A stretch of 29,561 nucleotides of DNA, taken from positions 1-29,561 of the forward strand of contig JAVBPD010000113.1 in assembly GCA_031549885.1 (NCBI GenBank), written 5' to 3'. This stretch comes from WQUF01 sp031549885. GTDB taxonomy: Bacteria; Bacillota; Clostridia; Clostridiales; Clostridiaceae. How positions within the stretch are numbered: the first letter of the stretch is position 1; every line of letters starts with the position of its first letter. Under the pieces are notes generated by a model. The model saw only the letters and a list, made by a program, of their open reading frames with translations, was not told the DNA's origin and ran no database searches. A program made the translations under genes and the position numbers. Of the stretch, positions 1 to 7,884 are shown piece by piece.

Positions 1-1
1 A

Positions 2-193
2 TATTTAAATGGATTTGCACGAGAAAAAGCTAGCAGGTTTGCAGGGCTTGTTTCAAAGGGAGAGTTTAAATATGTGTTTAAACTAAGATATGATGAAGAA
101 GCTATGGAGTTTTATGCAAATAAAAATATAATTGATAAAAACCTATTAAATAAACTAAATTCTAAAACTGTAGCAGAGTTTTTTAAAAAATAA
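2..193 (+). CDS. C-terminal end of an unrecognised protein (partial)
   Basis: An open frame enters from the left edge and runs 63 codons to a TAA stop. It begins YLNGFAREKASRF and ends KTVAEFFKK. It is rich in Lys, Phe and Asn, has no transmembrane stretch, and shows the same AT-rich codon use as the purine genes. I do not recognise the family from this fragment. The start lies outside the window. It is on the same strand as the purine operon, but a 300-base gap and a strong promoter separate the two, so it is probably a different transcription unit. Confidence 0.6.
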   Translation, partial: YLNGFAREKASRFAGLVSKGEFKYVFKLRYDEEAMEFYANKNIIDKNLLNKLNSKTVAEFFKK

Positions 194-497
194 TATTTTC
201 AAATTAATATTTACTGTGCTTAAAATAAATGAAAACTAAATAAGAGCATTCTTTCATAAAACCCTTTCAAAAAAAGAAAAACAGATCAGGGTTATTTGCC
301 ATATCTAAAAACATATGTTTAGAGAACAGTGTCTTTTCTTTTAAAATTTTACCCTTGTCGAATATAAATTTAAAACTAAATCCTGTCTTAAAAATTTTTT
401 TTAAAAACAGGAATATTTTAAGCTATACTTTTTTGAAGGTGTAGTTAATTTTAGGAATTGCTAGAAATAATATAAATGTTAGTAGAATATTTGTATA
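194..497. other. intergenic region, no gene seen
   Basis: This is an AT-rich spacer between the left-edge gene and the purine promoter. No ORF with a ribosome site is visible. An AACCCT...AGGGTT inverted pair lies at about 259-295. A larger hairpin lies near 381-412, with TCCTGT pairing ACAGGA around an A/T-rich inner stem. Neither has a clear U tract on the plus strand, so I do not call them terminators with confidence. Confidence 0.4.
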
Positions 498-526
498 TTG
501 ACAATTATTTTTTTTGCTGTTAATAT
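498..526 (+). promoter_or_regulatory. sigma-A-type promoter of the purine operon
   Basis: A perfect -35 hexamer TTGACA (498-503) is followed by a 17-base spacer and the -10 hexamer TAATAT (521-526). This predicts transcription starting near 533, about 65 bases before the riboswitch aptamer. It is the best promoter match in the window. Confidence 0.8.
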
Positions 527-595
527 GTCATCATGAAATAATTAGTTAGTTAGTTATTTTTTAAAATTATCAAAATTATCAAAAAACCATAGTTA

Positions 596-664
596 CCTCG
601 TATAATTTTGGGAATTGGCCCATAAGTTTCTACTAAGCCACCGTAATGGCTTAACTACGAAGGA
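596..664 (+). ncRNA. purine riboswitch aptamer, guanine type
   Basis: All conserved parts of the purine aptamer are present. P1 is TCGTA (598-602) with TACGA (656-660), followed by TATAAT. P2 is TGGG/CCCA (609-612/619-622). The J2/3 core GTTTCTAC lies at 626-633. P3 is a perfect 7-bp stem TAAGCCA/TGGCTTA (634-640/647-653) with loop CCGTAA. Loop 2 carries GG and loop 3 carries CC for the usual loop-loop contact. The specificity base in J3/1 (ACTA, position 655) is C, which in this family selects guanine/hypoxanthine rather than adenine. It sits in the leader of purL and should repress the operon when guanine is plentiful. Confidence 0.93.
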
Positions 665-723
665 TGTAGCTTTTTTTTGCTACCCTTCTAGTCGTATTAA
701 ATAAAAATAAATACGGCTTTTTT
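656..723 (+). terminator. riboswitch expression platform with intrinsic terminator
   Basis: A terminator hairpin GTCGTATT/AATACGGC (691-698/710-717) is followed by a U run (718-723). Upstream, GAAGG and GTAGC (659-670) can pair with GCTAC and CCTTC (679-688), and TAC (656-658) can extend this into the terminator's 5' arm near 694-696. The aptamer P1 3' strand (656-660) therefore competes with the antiterminator. Ligand-bound P1 should free the terminator arm and switch the operon off. The direction of control is inferred from this geometry. Confidence 0.8.
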
Positions 724-749
724 AATTTTTAATAAGGGAAGGATAAAAA

Positions 750-3700
750 ATGGTTAGAATTTATGTTGAAAAGAAAAATGGCTTCAATCTAGAAGCAAAA
801 GAGGTGCTTAAAGAACTGAGCACTTATCTAAAAATTCCTAATTTAGAGAATATCAGAATCTTAAACAGGTATGATATTGATTACATGAATGAGGAAATTT
901 TTGAACAATCTAAATACAGTATCTTTGCAGAAAAAAATACAGAAAATGTATACAATTCTATCATAGATACTAATTATGACTTTGTCATAACTTTAGAATT
1001 TTTACCTGGGCAGTACGATCAAAGAGCAGACTTTTTATCACAAAGTTTACATCTTCTTTCTTACTCTGAAAAAAAGCCCATTGTAAAAACATCTAAAGTT
1101 TTTTTATTTTATGGAAAATTAGATGAAGAGTCAAAGGCAAAAATTAAATCATACTTAATAAACCCTATAGAATGCCGAGAATCTTCAGTTGAAATACCAG
1201 CGTCTTTAGAAATGGACTATAAAGATCCAGAAAAAATTAAAGTAATAGAGGAATTTAATACACTAGCAAAGCCTCAGTTAGAACAGATAGGTAAAGATTA
1301 TAACCTTGGTATGAGCATAGATAACTTACTTTTTAGTCAAAACTATTTTAAAAAAGAGGGTAAAAATCCTACTATAACTGAGATGAGAATACTTGATGCT
1401 TATTGGTCAGATCATTGTAGGCACAGCACCTTTAACACAATAATAAATGATATAAAAATAGAAAAAGATGATTTTGGCAATGAAATAAATAAAGCGTATG
1501 AAAGATATTTAAAGGCTAAAAATTATGTATATGCAGAAGAAAAGCCAACATGCCTTATGGATATAGCAGTTATGGGGATGAAAAAGCTTAAAAAAGAAGG
1601 AAAGTTAAATGACTTGGAACCTTCAAATGAAGTTAATGCATGTAGCATTGTAGTTCAAGCAGAAGTGGATGGAAAGCTTGAAGATTGGCTCATAATGTTT
1701 AAAAATGAAACTCATAATCATCCCACTGAAATGGAACCATTTGGAGGTGCGTCAACTTGCATAGGAGGGGGCATTAGAGATCCACTTTCTGGAAGATCTT
1801 ATGTATATGGAGCAATGAGGGTTACAGGTTGTGCAGATCCTCGCATGCCATATGAAGAAACCTTAAAAGGGAAATTGCCTCAACGTAAACTTACAAGAAC
1901 TGCAGCAGAAGGATATAGCTCTTATAGCAACCAAATAGGCCTTGCATCAACTCATTTATCAGAAATTTACGATGAAGGATATGTAGCAAAAAGAATGGAA
2001 TGTGGGGCGCTTATTGGAGCTGTAAAAAGGAGCCACGTTATTAGAAAAGAAGCAGAAGTGGGAGATGTAATTGTACTTTTGGGAGGAAGAACAGGCAGAG
2101 ATGGATGCGGTGGAGCAACTGGATCATCAAAAGAGCACCATGAAGATTCCTTAAAACAAGGTGGAGCAGAAGTGCAAAAAGGCAATCCTGTAATTGAAAG
2201 AAATATAGTGAGACTATTTAGAAAACCTGAAGTATCAAGAGTTATAAAAAAATGCAATGATTTTGGTGCAGGTGGCGTCTCTGTTGCAATAGGTGAAATG
2301 GCAGATAGCCTTTATATTGACCTTGATAAAATAAAAACTAAATATAAAGGGTTAGATGGTACAGAGCTTGCTATTTCTGAATCTCAAGAAAGGATGGCAG
2401 TATTAATCTCTAGAAGTGATTTAGATTTCTTTTGCAAAGAGGCTATGGAAGAAAATTTAGAAGCTTTAAAAATAGCTGAAGTTACAGACTCCGGAAGAAT
2501 GATTATGGTGTGGAATGGAGAAGAAATAGCAAATTTAAGCCGTGAATTTTTAAATTCCGGAGGATTTAGAGATTGTACTGATTTAATAGTGGAAAGCCCT
2601 AAAGATAAAAATCCAAATCTTTTATCAAAAGCTGTAAGTGAGGATAAAAATATTAAAGAAAACTGGCTTTCAAATTTAAGCGATTTAAATGTTTGTTCAA
2701 AAATTTCACTAGCAGATAGATTTGATTCTACAGTAGGAAATGCCACAGCCCTTTACCCCTTTGGTGGCAAATACCAATTAACACCTGAAGAAGGGCTAGC
2801 TATGAGATTGCCATTATTAAAAGGTAAAACGGATTTTGGCACGCTTATGACCTTTGGCTACAATCCTGTTTTAAGCAGATGGAGCCCATTTCATGGTGCT
2901 ATTTATTCAGTGCTAGAGTCCATTACTAAAATTGTAGCTATGGGCGGAGAATATAGCAAAATAAGGCTTTCTTTTCAAGAATATTTTGAAAAATTATCTA
3001 ATTTAAAAAAATGGGGAAAACCTTTTTCAGCACTTCTTGGATCATATTTAGTGCAAGAAGAGCTTAATATACCATCTATAGGTGGTAAAGATAGCATGTC
3101 AGGTACATTTGAAGATATTGATGTTCCGCCAGCTCTCATTTCATTTGCTGTTAACACTTTAAATACAAAAAATATTATTTCAAGATCATTTAAAAACCCA
3201 GGAAATAAATTAATTTTAGTTTATACAGATAAAAAAGACAATTATATGCCTGACTTTGATATATATAAAAACAATATGGCAAATGTGCATCAATTAATTT
3301 TAAAAGGATGTGTAAAAGCCTCATCCACAGTAGGTTTTGGAGGTATAGCAGCTTCTATTACTCAAATGGCTTTTGGAAATATGATAGGCGTTAAAATAAA
3401 TGATGAAGTTAATTTTGAAGAGCTTTTTTCACCTAATTATACAAATATAATCTTAGAGGTTGATAATAAAGCAGATCTTTCTTTATTAAAATACAAAGTC
3501 ATTGGAAAAACAATAGATGAGCCAATTATCTGTATAAATAACACTAAAATAAGTTTACAAGAAACCTTAGTTTCATGGGAAAGCACTTTAGAAGATATTT
3601 TTCCACCAGCAAAAGCAATTAAAAAACCAAAGGTATTAATACCTATTTTCCCAGGGACAAATGGTGAGTATGCTTTAGAAAAGGCTTTCTGTGAGGCAGG

Positions 3701-4379
3701 AGCAGAAGTAAATACATTTTTATTTAAAAATCTAAATAGCGAAATGATTATAAAAAGTTTTGAAGATATGGCAAAAGCTATAGATGAAGCTGAGATACTA
3801 GCAATACCATCAGGTATAAGTGGTGGTGGAGATGGTAAGCTTATAGCAAATATCATAAGAAATCCTAAAGTGAAAGCTTCAATTAATAATCTTGTTAAAA
3901 ATAGAAATGGATTGATTTTAGGATTAGGAGAGGGCTTTAAGGCTTTAATAGATACTGGACTTATACCATATGGAGAAGTTTGTGAGGAAAGTGATGAACT
4001 TGGAATTACAAAAAATAAGAGCAATAGATTTGTAAGTAAAATAGTGGATACAAAATTAACATCAAATATATCACCATGGACATATGGATTAAGCGTAAAT
4101 GAAGTAGAAAGCGCTCCTGTAGCATCTTATGAAGGTGCAGTGTATATAACAAAAAATCTTTATGAGGAATTTTTGAAAAATGGGCAAATAGCTTTTGAAT
4201 ATGTTACAAATCCATTTGGCTCAGATTATAATATCGAATCCATAACAAGCAAAGATGGAAGAATAATGGGAAGAATGGCTTTAGTAGAAAGAATGGAAGA
4301 TGGATTATATGTTAATGTAACAGAGAAAAATTCTTTAAATATATTTAAAAACGCTGTAGATTATATAAAAATACATTAG
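750..4379 (+). CDS. purL: phosphoribosylformylglycinamidine synthase, single-chain, with degenerate glutaminase domain
   Basis: Converts FGAR to FGAM in step 4 of IMP synthesis. It has 1209 residues. It combines an N-terminal PurS-like part, the synthetase core and a C-terminal class I glutaminase-like domain (about 958-1205), and lies slightly under the usual single-chain length. The core is well kept: YWSDHCRHSTF, FKNETHNHPTEMEPFGGAST, GGATGSS and CNDFGAGGVSVAIGEMAD. The glutaminase domain is not. Where the family has LGICNGF, this protein has LGLGEGF, so the nucleophile Cys position is Gly1060. The SHGEG motif reads ASYEG, so the catalytic His position is Ser1126 while Glu1128 remains. The sequence suggests the enzyme uses ammonia or an external donor. 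The ribosome site AAGGGAAGG precedes the ATG. It is the first gene of the riboswitch-controlled operon, and its stop overlaps the purE ribosome site. Confidence 0.95.
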   Translation: MVRIYVEKKNGFNLEAKEVLKELSTYLKIPNLENIRILNRYDIDYMNEEIFEQSKYSIFAEKNTENVYNSIIDTNYDFVITLEFLPGQYDQRADFLSQSLHLLSYSEKKPIVKTSKVFLFYGKLDEESKAKIKSYLINPIECRESSVEIPASLEMDYKDPEKIKVIEEFNTLAKPQLEQIGKDYNLGMSIDNLLFSQNYFKKEGKNPTITEMRILDAYWSDHCRHSTFNTIINDIKIEKDDFGNEINKAYERYLKAKNYVYAEEKPTCLMDIAVMGMKKLKKEGKLNDLEPSNEVNACSIVVQAEVDGKLEDWLIMFKNETHNHPTEMEPFGGASTCIGGGIRDPLSGRSYVYGAMRVTGCADPRMPYEETLKGKLPQRKLTRTAAEGYSSYSNQIGLASTHLSEIYDEGYVAKRMECGALIGAVKRSHVIRKEAEVGDVIVLLGGRTGRDGCGGATGSSKEHHEDSLKQGGAEVQKGNPVIERNIVRLFRKPEVSRVIKKCNDFGAGGVSVAIGEMADSLYIDLDKIKTKYKGLDGTELAISESQERMAVLISRSDLDFFCKEAMEENLEALKIAEVTDSGRMIMVWNGEEIANLSREFLNSGGFRDCTDLIVESPKDKNPNLLSKAVSEDKNIKENWLSNLSDLNVCSKISLADRFDSTVGNATALYPFGGKYQLTPEEGLAMRLPLLKGKTDFGTLMTFGYNPVLSRWSPFHGAIYSVLESITKIVAMGGEYSKIRLSFQEYFEKLSNLKKWGKPFSALLGSYLVQEELNIPSIGGKDSMSGTFEDIDVPPALISFAVNTLNTKNIISRSFKNPGNKLILVYTDKKDNYMPDFDIYKNNMANVHQLILKGCVKASSTVGFGGIAASITQMAFGNMIGVKINDEVNFEELFSPNYTNIILEVDNKADLSLLKYKVIGKTIDEPIICINNTKISLQETLVSWESTLEDIFPPAKAIKKPKVLIPIFPGTNGEYALEKAFCEAGAEVNTFLFKNLNSEMIIKSFEDMAKAIDEAEILAIPSGISGGGDGKLIANIIRNPKVKASINNLVKNRNGLILGLGEGFKALIDTGLIPYGEVCEESDELGITKNKSNRFVSKIVDTKLTSNISPWTYGLSVNEVESAPVASYEGAVYITKNLYEEFLKNGQIAFEYVTNPFGSDYNIESITSKDGRIMGRMALVERMEDGLYVNVTEKNSLNIFKNAVDYIKIH

Positions 4380-4394
4380 GAGGGCATTTCTAGT

Positions 4395-4898
4395 ATGGGG
4401 AAAATTGGAATTGTAATGGGAAGTGATTCTGATTGGAATTTGGTTTCAAAAACTGTAGATATTTTAAAAAAGTTTGAAGTAAAATGCGATGTAAATGTGC
4501 TTTCAGCACATAGGGTACCACATGAAGTTGCAAGCTTTGCTATAAAGGCTGAGGAAAATGGCATAGAAGTGATCATAGCAGCAGCAGGGAAAGCAGCTCA
4601 TCTTCCTGGTGTAATTGCTTCCTACACTACAATACCTGTAATAGGGCTGCCTGTTAAAGCTTCTTGTTTAGATGGACTTGATGCACTGCTTGCTATAGTC
4701 CAAATGCCTAGTGGTATTCCAGTAGCTACAGTTGCCATTGATGGTGCTGAAAATGCTGCTCTTTTAGCAGTAGAAATTTTATCAGTGAAATATCCTAAGT
4801 TAAGAGAAAAGATGAAAGAATATAGAAAGAAAATGTCTGAAGATGTGCTTTTTAAAAACGAACAAATTAAAGCTACTTTATTAAAAGAGGGTCAATAA
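4395..4898 (+). CDS. purE: 5-(carboxyamino)imidazole ribonucleotide mutase / AIR carboxylase
   Basis: Forms CAIR in the purine pathway. It has 167 residues, normal for PurE. The motifs GSDSDW (9-14), SAHRVP, AGKAAHLPG and LLAIVQMPSGIPVATVAID are the substrate phosphate-binding and active-site stretches of the family. The overall pattern is that of class I PurE. No purK lies in this operon, so either purK is elsewhere or the enzyme works on AIR and CO2 directly; the sequence alone does not decide. The ribosome site AGGAGG overlaps the purL stop codon. The gene ends with TAA directly followed by the purF ATG in the same frame. Confidence 0.93.
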   Translation: MGKIGIVMGSDSDWNLVSKTVDILKKFEVKCDVNVLSAHRVPHEVASFAIKAEENGIEVIIAAAGKAAHLPGVIASYTTIPVIGLPVKASCLDGLDALLAIVQMPSGIPVATVAIDGAENAALLAVEILSVKYPKLREKMKEYRKKMSEDVLFKNEQIKATLLKEGQ

Positions 4899-6242
4899 AT
4901 GAGTGGAATAATAGGAATTTATGAAAAAAACAACATGGGTGTGGCATTTTTAGCTCATTTAGGGCTAATGGCACTGCAGCATAGAGGGCAACAAAGCGCA
5001 GGTATCGCAGTGTGTAATAAAGAAGAGATAAGATGCCTTAAAAATAAAGGACTTGTATCGGATGTGTTTACGCAGGAGAGTTTAAATGAACTAAAGGGTA
5101 ATATGTGTCTTGGGCATGTTAAATATGGGATGGAAGCAGCAGATGTAATAGAATATACTGAGCCCTTTTGTCTTTCGGATAAATTTAGTTGCAAAGCTAT
5201 GGCAATGAGCGGTTCTTTTGTAAATGGGCAGAAGTTAAAAAGAGATCTTCTTGAACAAGGAAGTATTTTAACTACTAATTCTGATGTAGAGCTTTTTGCA
5301 TGTTTAATAGGAAAAAGCAAAACTGATAAAATACTTGAAGCTGTAAGTGATGCTATGAAAATAATAAAGGGCAGTTATACAATTACAATATTAACAGAAA
5401 ATGAAATAATAGCTGTGCGGGACCCCTTAGGGATAAAACCACTGACTATAGGTGAATTAAAAGATGGATATGCAATATCTTCTGAAAGCTGTGCTTTTGA
5501 TATTATGGGTGGAAAGCTTATTCGTGACGTTTTACCAGGAGAAATTGTTTTAATAAATGAAAATGGGCTGGAAAGCTATCAAACTAAAAAAGATGAAATT
5601 AAAGCTATATGTGCTTTTGAATATGTGTATTTTGCAAGGCCTGATAGTTATATGGATAAACTAAGTATTAATAGAGCTAGAGAAAGGGCAGGTGAAATTT
5701 TGTATAAAGAACACCCTGTAGATGCAGATGTGGTTATAGTAATTCCTGATTCAGGAACACCTGCAGCCCTTGGTTTTTCAAAAGAAAGCAAGATACCTTT
5801 TGCAAATGGCCTGCTTAAAAATAGATATGTTGGAAGAACTTTTATAGAACCAACTCAGTCAATGCGTGAAGAAGGAGTAAAGATAAAGCTTAACCCTATG
5901 AGAGATGTAGTAGAGGGAAAAAGAATTGTACTTGTGGATGATAGCATAGTTAGAGGGACTACAACACAAAATATAATAAAAGCATTAAGAAATGTTGGAG
6001 CCAAAGAAATCCATGTAAGAATATCCTCTCCAACTGTTAGAGCATCATGTTATTTTGGAGTTGATACTTCAGATGAACAAAATTTAATTGCAAATATTTT
6101 AACTGTTGATGAAATAAGAAAAAAAATAGGTGCAGATTCTTTGGGCTTTATAAGTGTGGAAGGCTTATATAAATCTCTTAATTCTTTAGGAAGTGGTTAT
6201 TGTATGGGGTGCTTTACAAAAGAATATCCTATGGAGGTTTAA
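4899..6242 (+). CDS. purF: amidophosphoribosyltransferase with degenerate glutaminase domain
   Basis: Makes phosphoribosylamine from PRPP, the first committed step. It has 447 residues: an N-terminal Ntn-type glutaminase-like domain (1-230) and a C-terminal phosphoribosyltransferase domain. The latter keeps the PRPP loop VLVDDSIVRGTT and the KNRYVGRTFI stretch. The Cys residues that bind a 4Fe-4S cluster in the Bacillus type appear kept: ICAFEY, RASCYFG and YCMGCF. The glutaminase is altered. The protein starts Met-Ser-Gly-Ile instead of Met-Cys-Gly-Ile, the GHVRY motif reads GHVKY, and the oxyanion motif HNGN reads MSGS (103-106). Asp in NSDVE remains. The purE stop abuts the ATG in frame, so no propeptide with a hidden Cys exists. 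Ammonia-dependent activity is the simplest inference. Confidence 0.94.
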   Translation: MSGIIGIYEKNNMGVAFLAHLGLMALQHRGQQSAGIAVCNKEEIRCLKNKGLVSDVFTQESLNELKGNMCLGHVKYGMEAADVIEYTEPFCLSDKFSCKAMAMSGSFVNGQKLKRDLLEQGSILTTNSDVELFACLIGKSKTDKILEAVSDAMKIIKGSYTITILTENEIIAVRDPLGIKPLTIGELKDGYAISSESCAFDIMGGKLIRDVLPGEIVLINENGLESYQTKKDEIKAICAFEYVYFARPDSYMDKLSINRARERAGEILYKEHPVDADVVIVIPDSGTPAALGFSKESKIPFANGLLKNRYVGRTFIEPTQSMREEGVKIKLNPMRDVVEGKRIVLVDDSIVRGTTTQNIIKALRNVGAKEIHVRISSPTVRASCYFGVDTSDEQNLIANILTVDEIRKKIGADSLGFISVEGLYKSLNSLGSGYCMGCFTKEYPMEV

Positions 6243-6245
6243 AAA

Positions 6246-7283
6246 ATGGATAGTTTAAATTATAAAGATTCTGGTGTGGATATAGAAGAAGGTTATAAAG
6301 CCATTGATTTAATAAAAAAGCATATTAATAAAACTAAAATAAAAGGTGTATTAGGTGATATAGGAAGCTTTGGTGGAATGTTTGAATTGCCTACAAATTT
6401 TAAGGAACCTGTTTTAGTGTCAGGAACTGATGGAGTGGGTACAAAACTTCAGATTGCATTTAAAACTAATGTACACAATACAATTGGTATTGATTGTGTA
6501 GCTATGTGTGTAAATGATATAGCATGTCAAGGTGCAAAACCACTTTTCTTTCTTGATTATATTGGTACAGGAAAGCTTTATCCTGACAAAATAGAAAGTA
6601 TAGTAGAAGGTGTAAGCGCTGGATGTGTTGATTCAGGATGTGCATTAATAGGCGGGGAAACAGCTGAAATGCCAGGTTTTTATCAAGATGGGGAATATGA
6701 TATTGCAGGTTTTTGTGTAGGCATTGCAGAGAAGAGCAAATTAATAAATGGCAGCAGGGTTAAAAATACTGATGTAATTATAGGCTTAGCTTCTTCTGGA
6801 CTGCACAGCAACGGGTATTCTTTAGTGAGAAAATTATTTTTTGAAATTAATAAATGCAATATTAATGACAAATTTGATGAATTAGAAAACACTTTAGGCG
6901 AAGAATTATTAAAACCAACTAAAATATATGTTAAAGCTATTTTAAAAACTTTAGAAAAATACCCTGTAAATGGCATAGCTCATATAACAGGGGGAGGTTT
7001 TATAGAAAATATACCTAGGGCATATGGGAGTAATCTGCAAGCTAAAATAAAGCTCGAAAAATATACGATACCTCCAATTTTTAAATTAATACAAAGATTA
7101 GGAAATATAAGCGATGAAATAATGTATAACACTTTTAACATGGGAATTGGGCTTATCATGATTGTAGATAAAGAAATATCTTCAGAAGTTGTTTTGCTTC
7201 TTAATTCATTAGGTGAAAAAGCTTATGAAATTGGATATATAAAAGAAAGAGAAGATGGTGAAGGTGTGATTTGCCTTGAATAA
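6246..7283 (+). CDS. purM: phosphoribosylformylglycinamidine cyclo-ligase (AIR synthetase)
   Basis: Closes the imidazole ring, converting FGAM to AIR with ATP. It has 345 residues, the usual length. Family motifs are present in order: YKDSGVDIEEGYKAI near the N-terminus, VSGTDGVGTKLQIA, CVNDIACQGAKPLFFLDY, LIGGETAEMPGFY, LASSGLHSNGYSLVR, ITGGGFIENIPR and FNMGIGL. Nothing catalytic appears to be missing, in contrast to purF and purL. The ribosome site GGAGG lies inside the end of purF and the ATG starts 3 bases after the purF stop. It overlaps purN by 8 bases, so translation is probably coupled. Confidence 0.95.
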   Translation: MDSLNYKDSGVDIEEGYKAIDLIKKHINKTKIKGVLGDIGSFGGMFELPTNFKEPVLVSGTDGVGTKLQIAFKTNVHNTIGIDCVAMCVNDIACQGAKPLFFLDYIGTGKLYPDKIESIVEGVSAGCVDSGCALIGGETAEMPGFYQDGEYDIAGFCVGIAEKSKLINGSRVKNTDVIIGLASSGLHSNGYSLVRKLFFEINKCNINDKFDELENTLGEELLKPTKIYVKAILKTLEKYPVNGIAHITGGGFIENIPRAYGSNLQAKIKLEKYTIPPIFKLIQRLGNISDEIMYNTFNMGIGLIMIVDKEISSEVVLLLNSLGEKAYEIGYIKEREDGEGVICLE

Positions 7284-7860
7284 TATAGCTGTTTTAGTTT
7301 CTGGCAATGGGTCAAATCTTCAATCTATTATTGATAGCATAAATAATGGGGAAATTAAAAATAGTAGAATATGTGCAGTAATATCAGATAGAAAAGGTGC
7401 TTATGCTTTAGAAAGGGCTAAGGTTCACGGCATTAATCATTATTTAGTGGATAAACAAAAGGTTAGCAAACTAGAATTTAATGAAGAAATACAGAATATT
7501 TTAACAGATGAAAAGGCTGATTTAATAGTGCTGGCAGGATATTTGTCCATTGTAAATAAAGAGCTCATTAAAAAATATAAAAACAAAATAATAAATATCC
7601 ATCCATCATTAATACCTAAATTTTCTGGAAAGGGCTTTTATGGCATGAAAGTTCACGAAGCGGTTATAGCTTCTTCTTGTAAAATTACAGGAGTAACAGT
7701 GCATTTTGTTGATGAAAATGTAGATACGGGACCGATAATTTTGCAAGAAATAATAGAAGTATTAGAAGATGATACTGCAAAAACCCTTGCATATAGAGTG
7801 CTTAAGCTTGAGCATAAATGTATAGTTAAAGCCATTAATAAAATTCTATTTATGCCTTGA
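7276..7860 (+). CDS. purN: phosphoribosylglycinamide formyltransferase
   Basis: Transfers a formyl group from 10-formyltetrahydrofolate to GAR. It has 194 residues, within the family range. It shows the N-terminal GNGSNLQ phosphate-binding loop (10-16), the catalytic stretch NIHPSLIPKF with Asn107 and His109, and VHFVDENVDTGPII with the catalytic Asp. The start is a TTG inside the end of purM, with GAAGGTG upstream at a fair distance. No ATG gives the full N-terminal strand, so TTG is preferred. The rare start plus the overlap suggests coupling to purM translation. Confidence 0.93.
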   Translation: MNNIAVLVSGNGSNLQSIIDSINNGEIKNSRICAVISDRKGAYALERAKVHGINHYLVDKQKVSKLEFNEEIQNILTDEKADLIVLAGYLSIVNKELIKKYKNKIINIHPSLIPKFSGKGFYGMKVHEAVIASSCKITGVTVHFVDENVDTGPIILQEIIEVLEDDTAKTLAYRVLKLEHKCIVKAINKILFMP

Positions 7861-7884
7861 ATTAATGAAAGGAATGAAAATAAA

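Noticed and set aside
3437..4024. 195-codon minus-strand frame inside purL
   Set aside because: It is a shadow of a strongly conserved coding strand; serine/phenylalanine-rich composition is typical of antisense frames in AT-rich genes.
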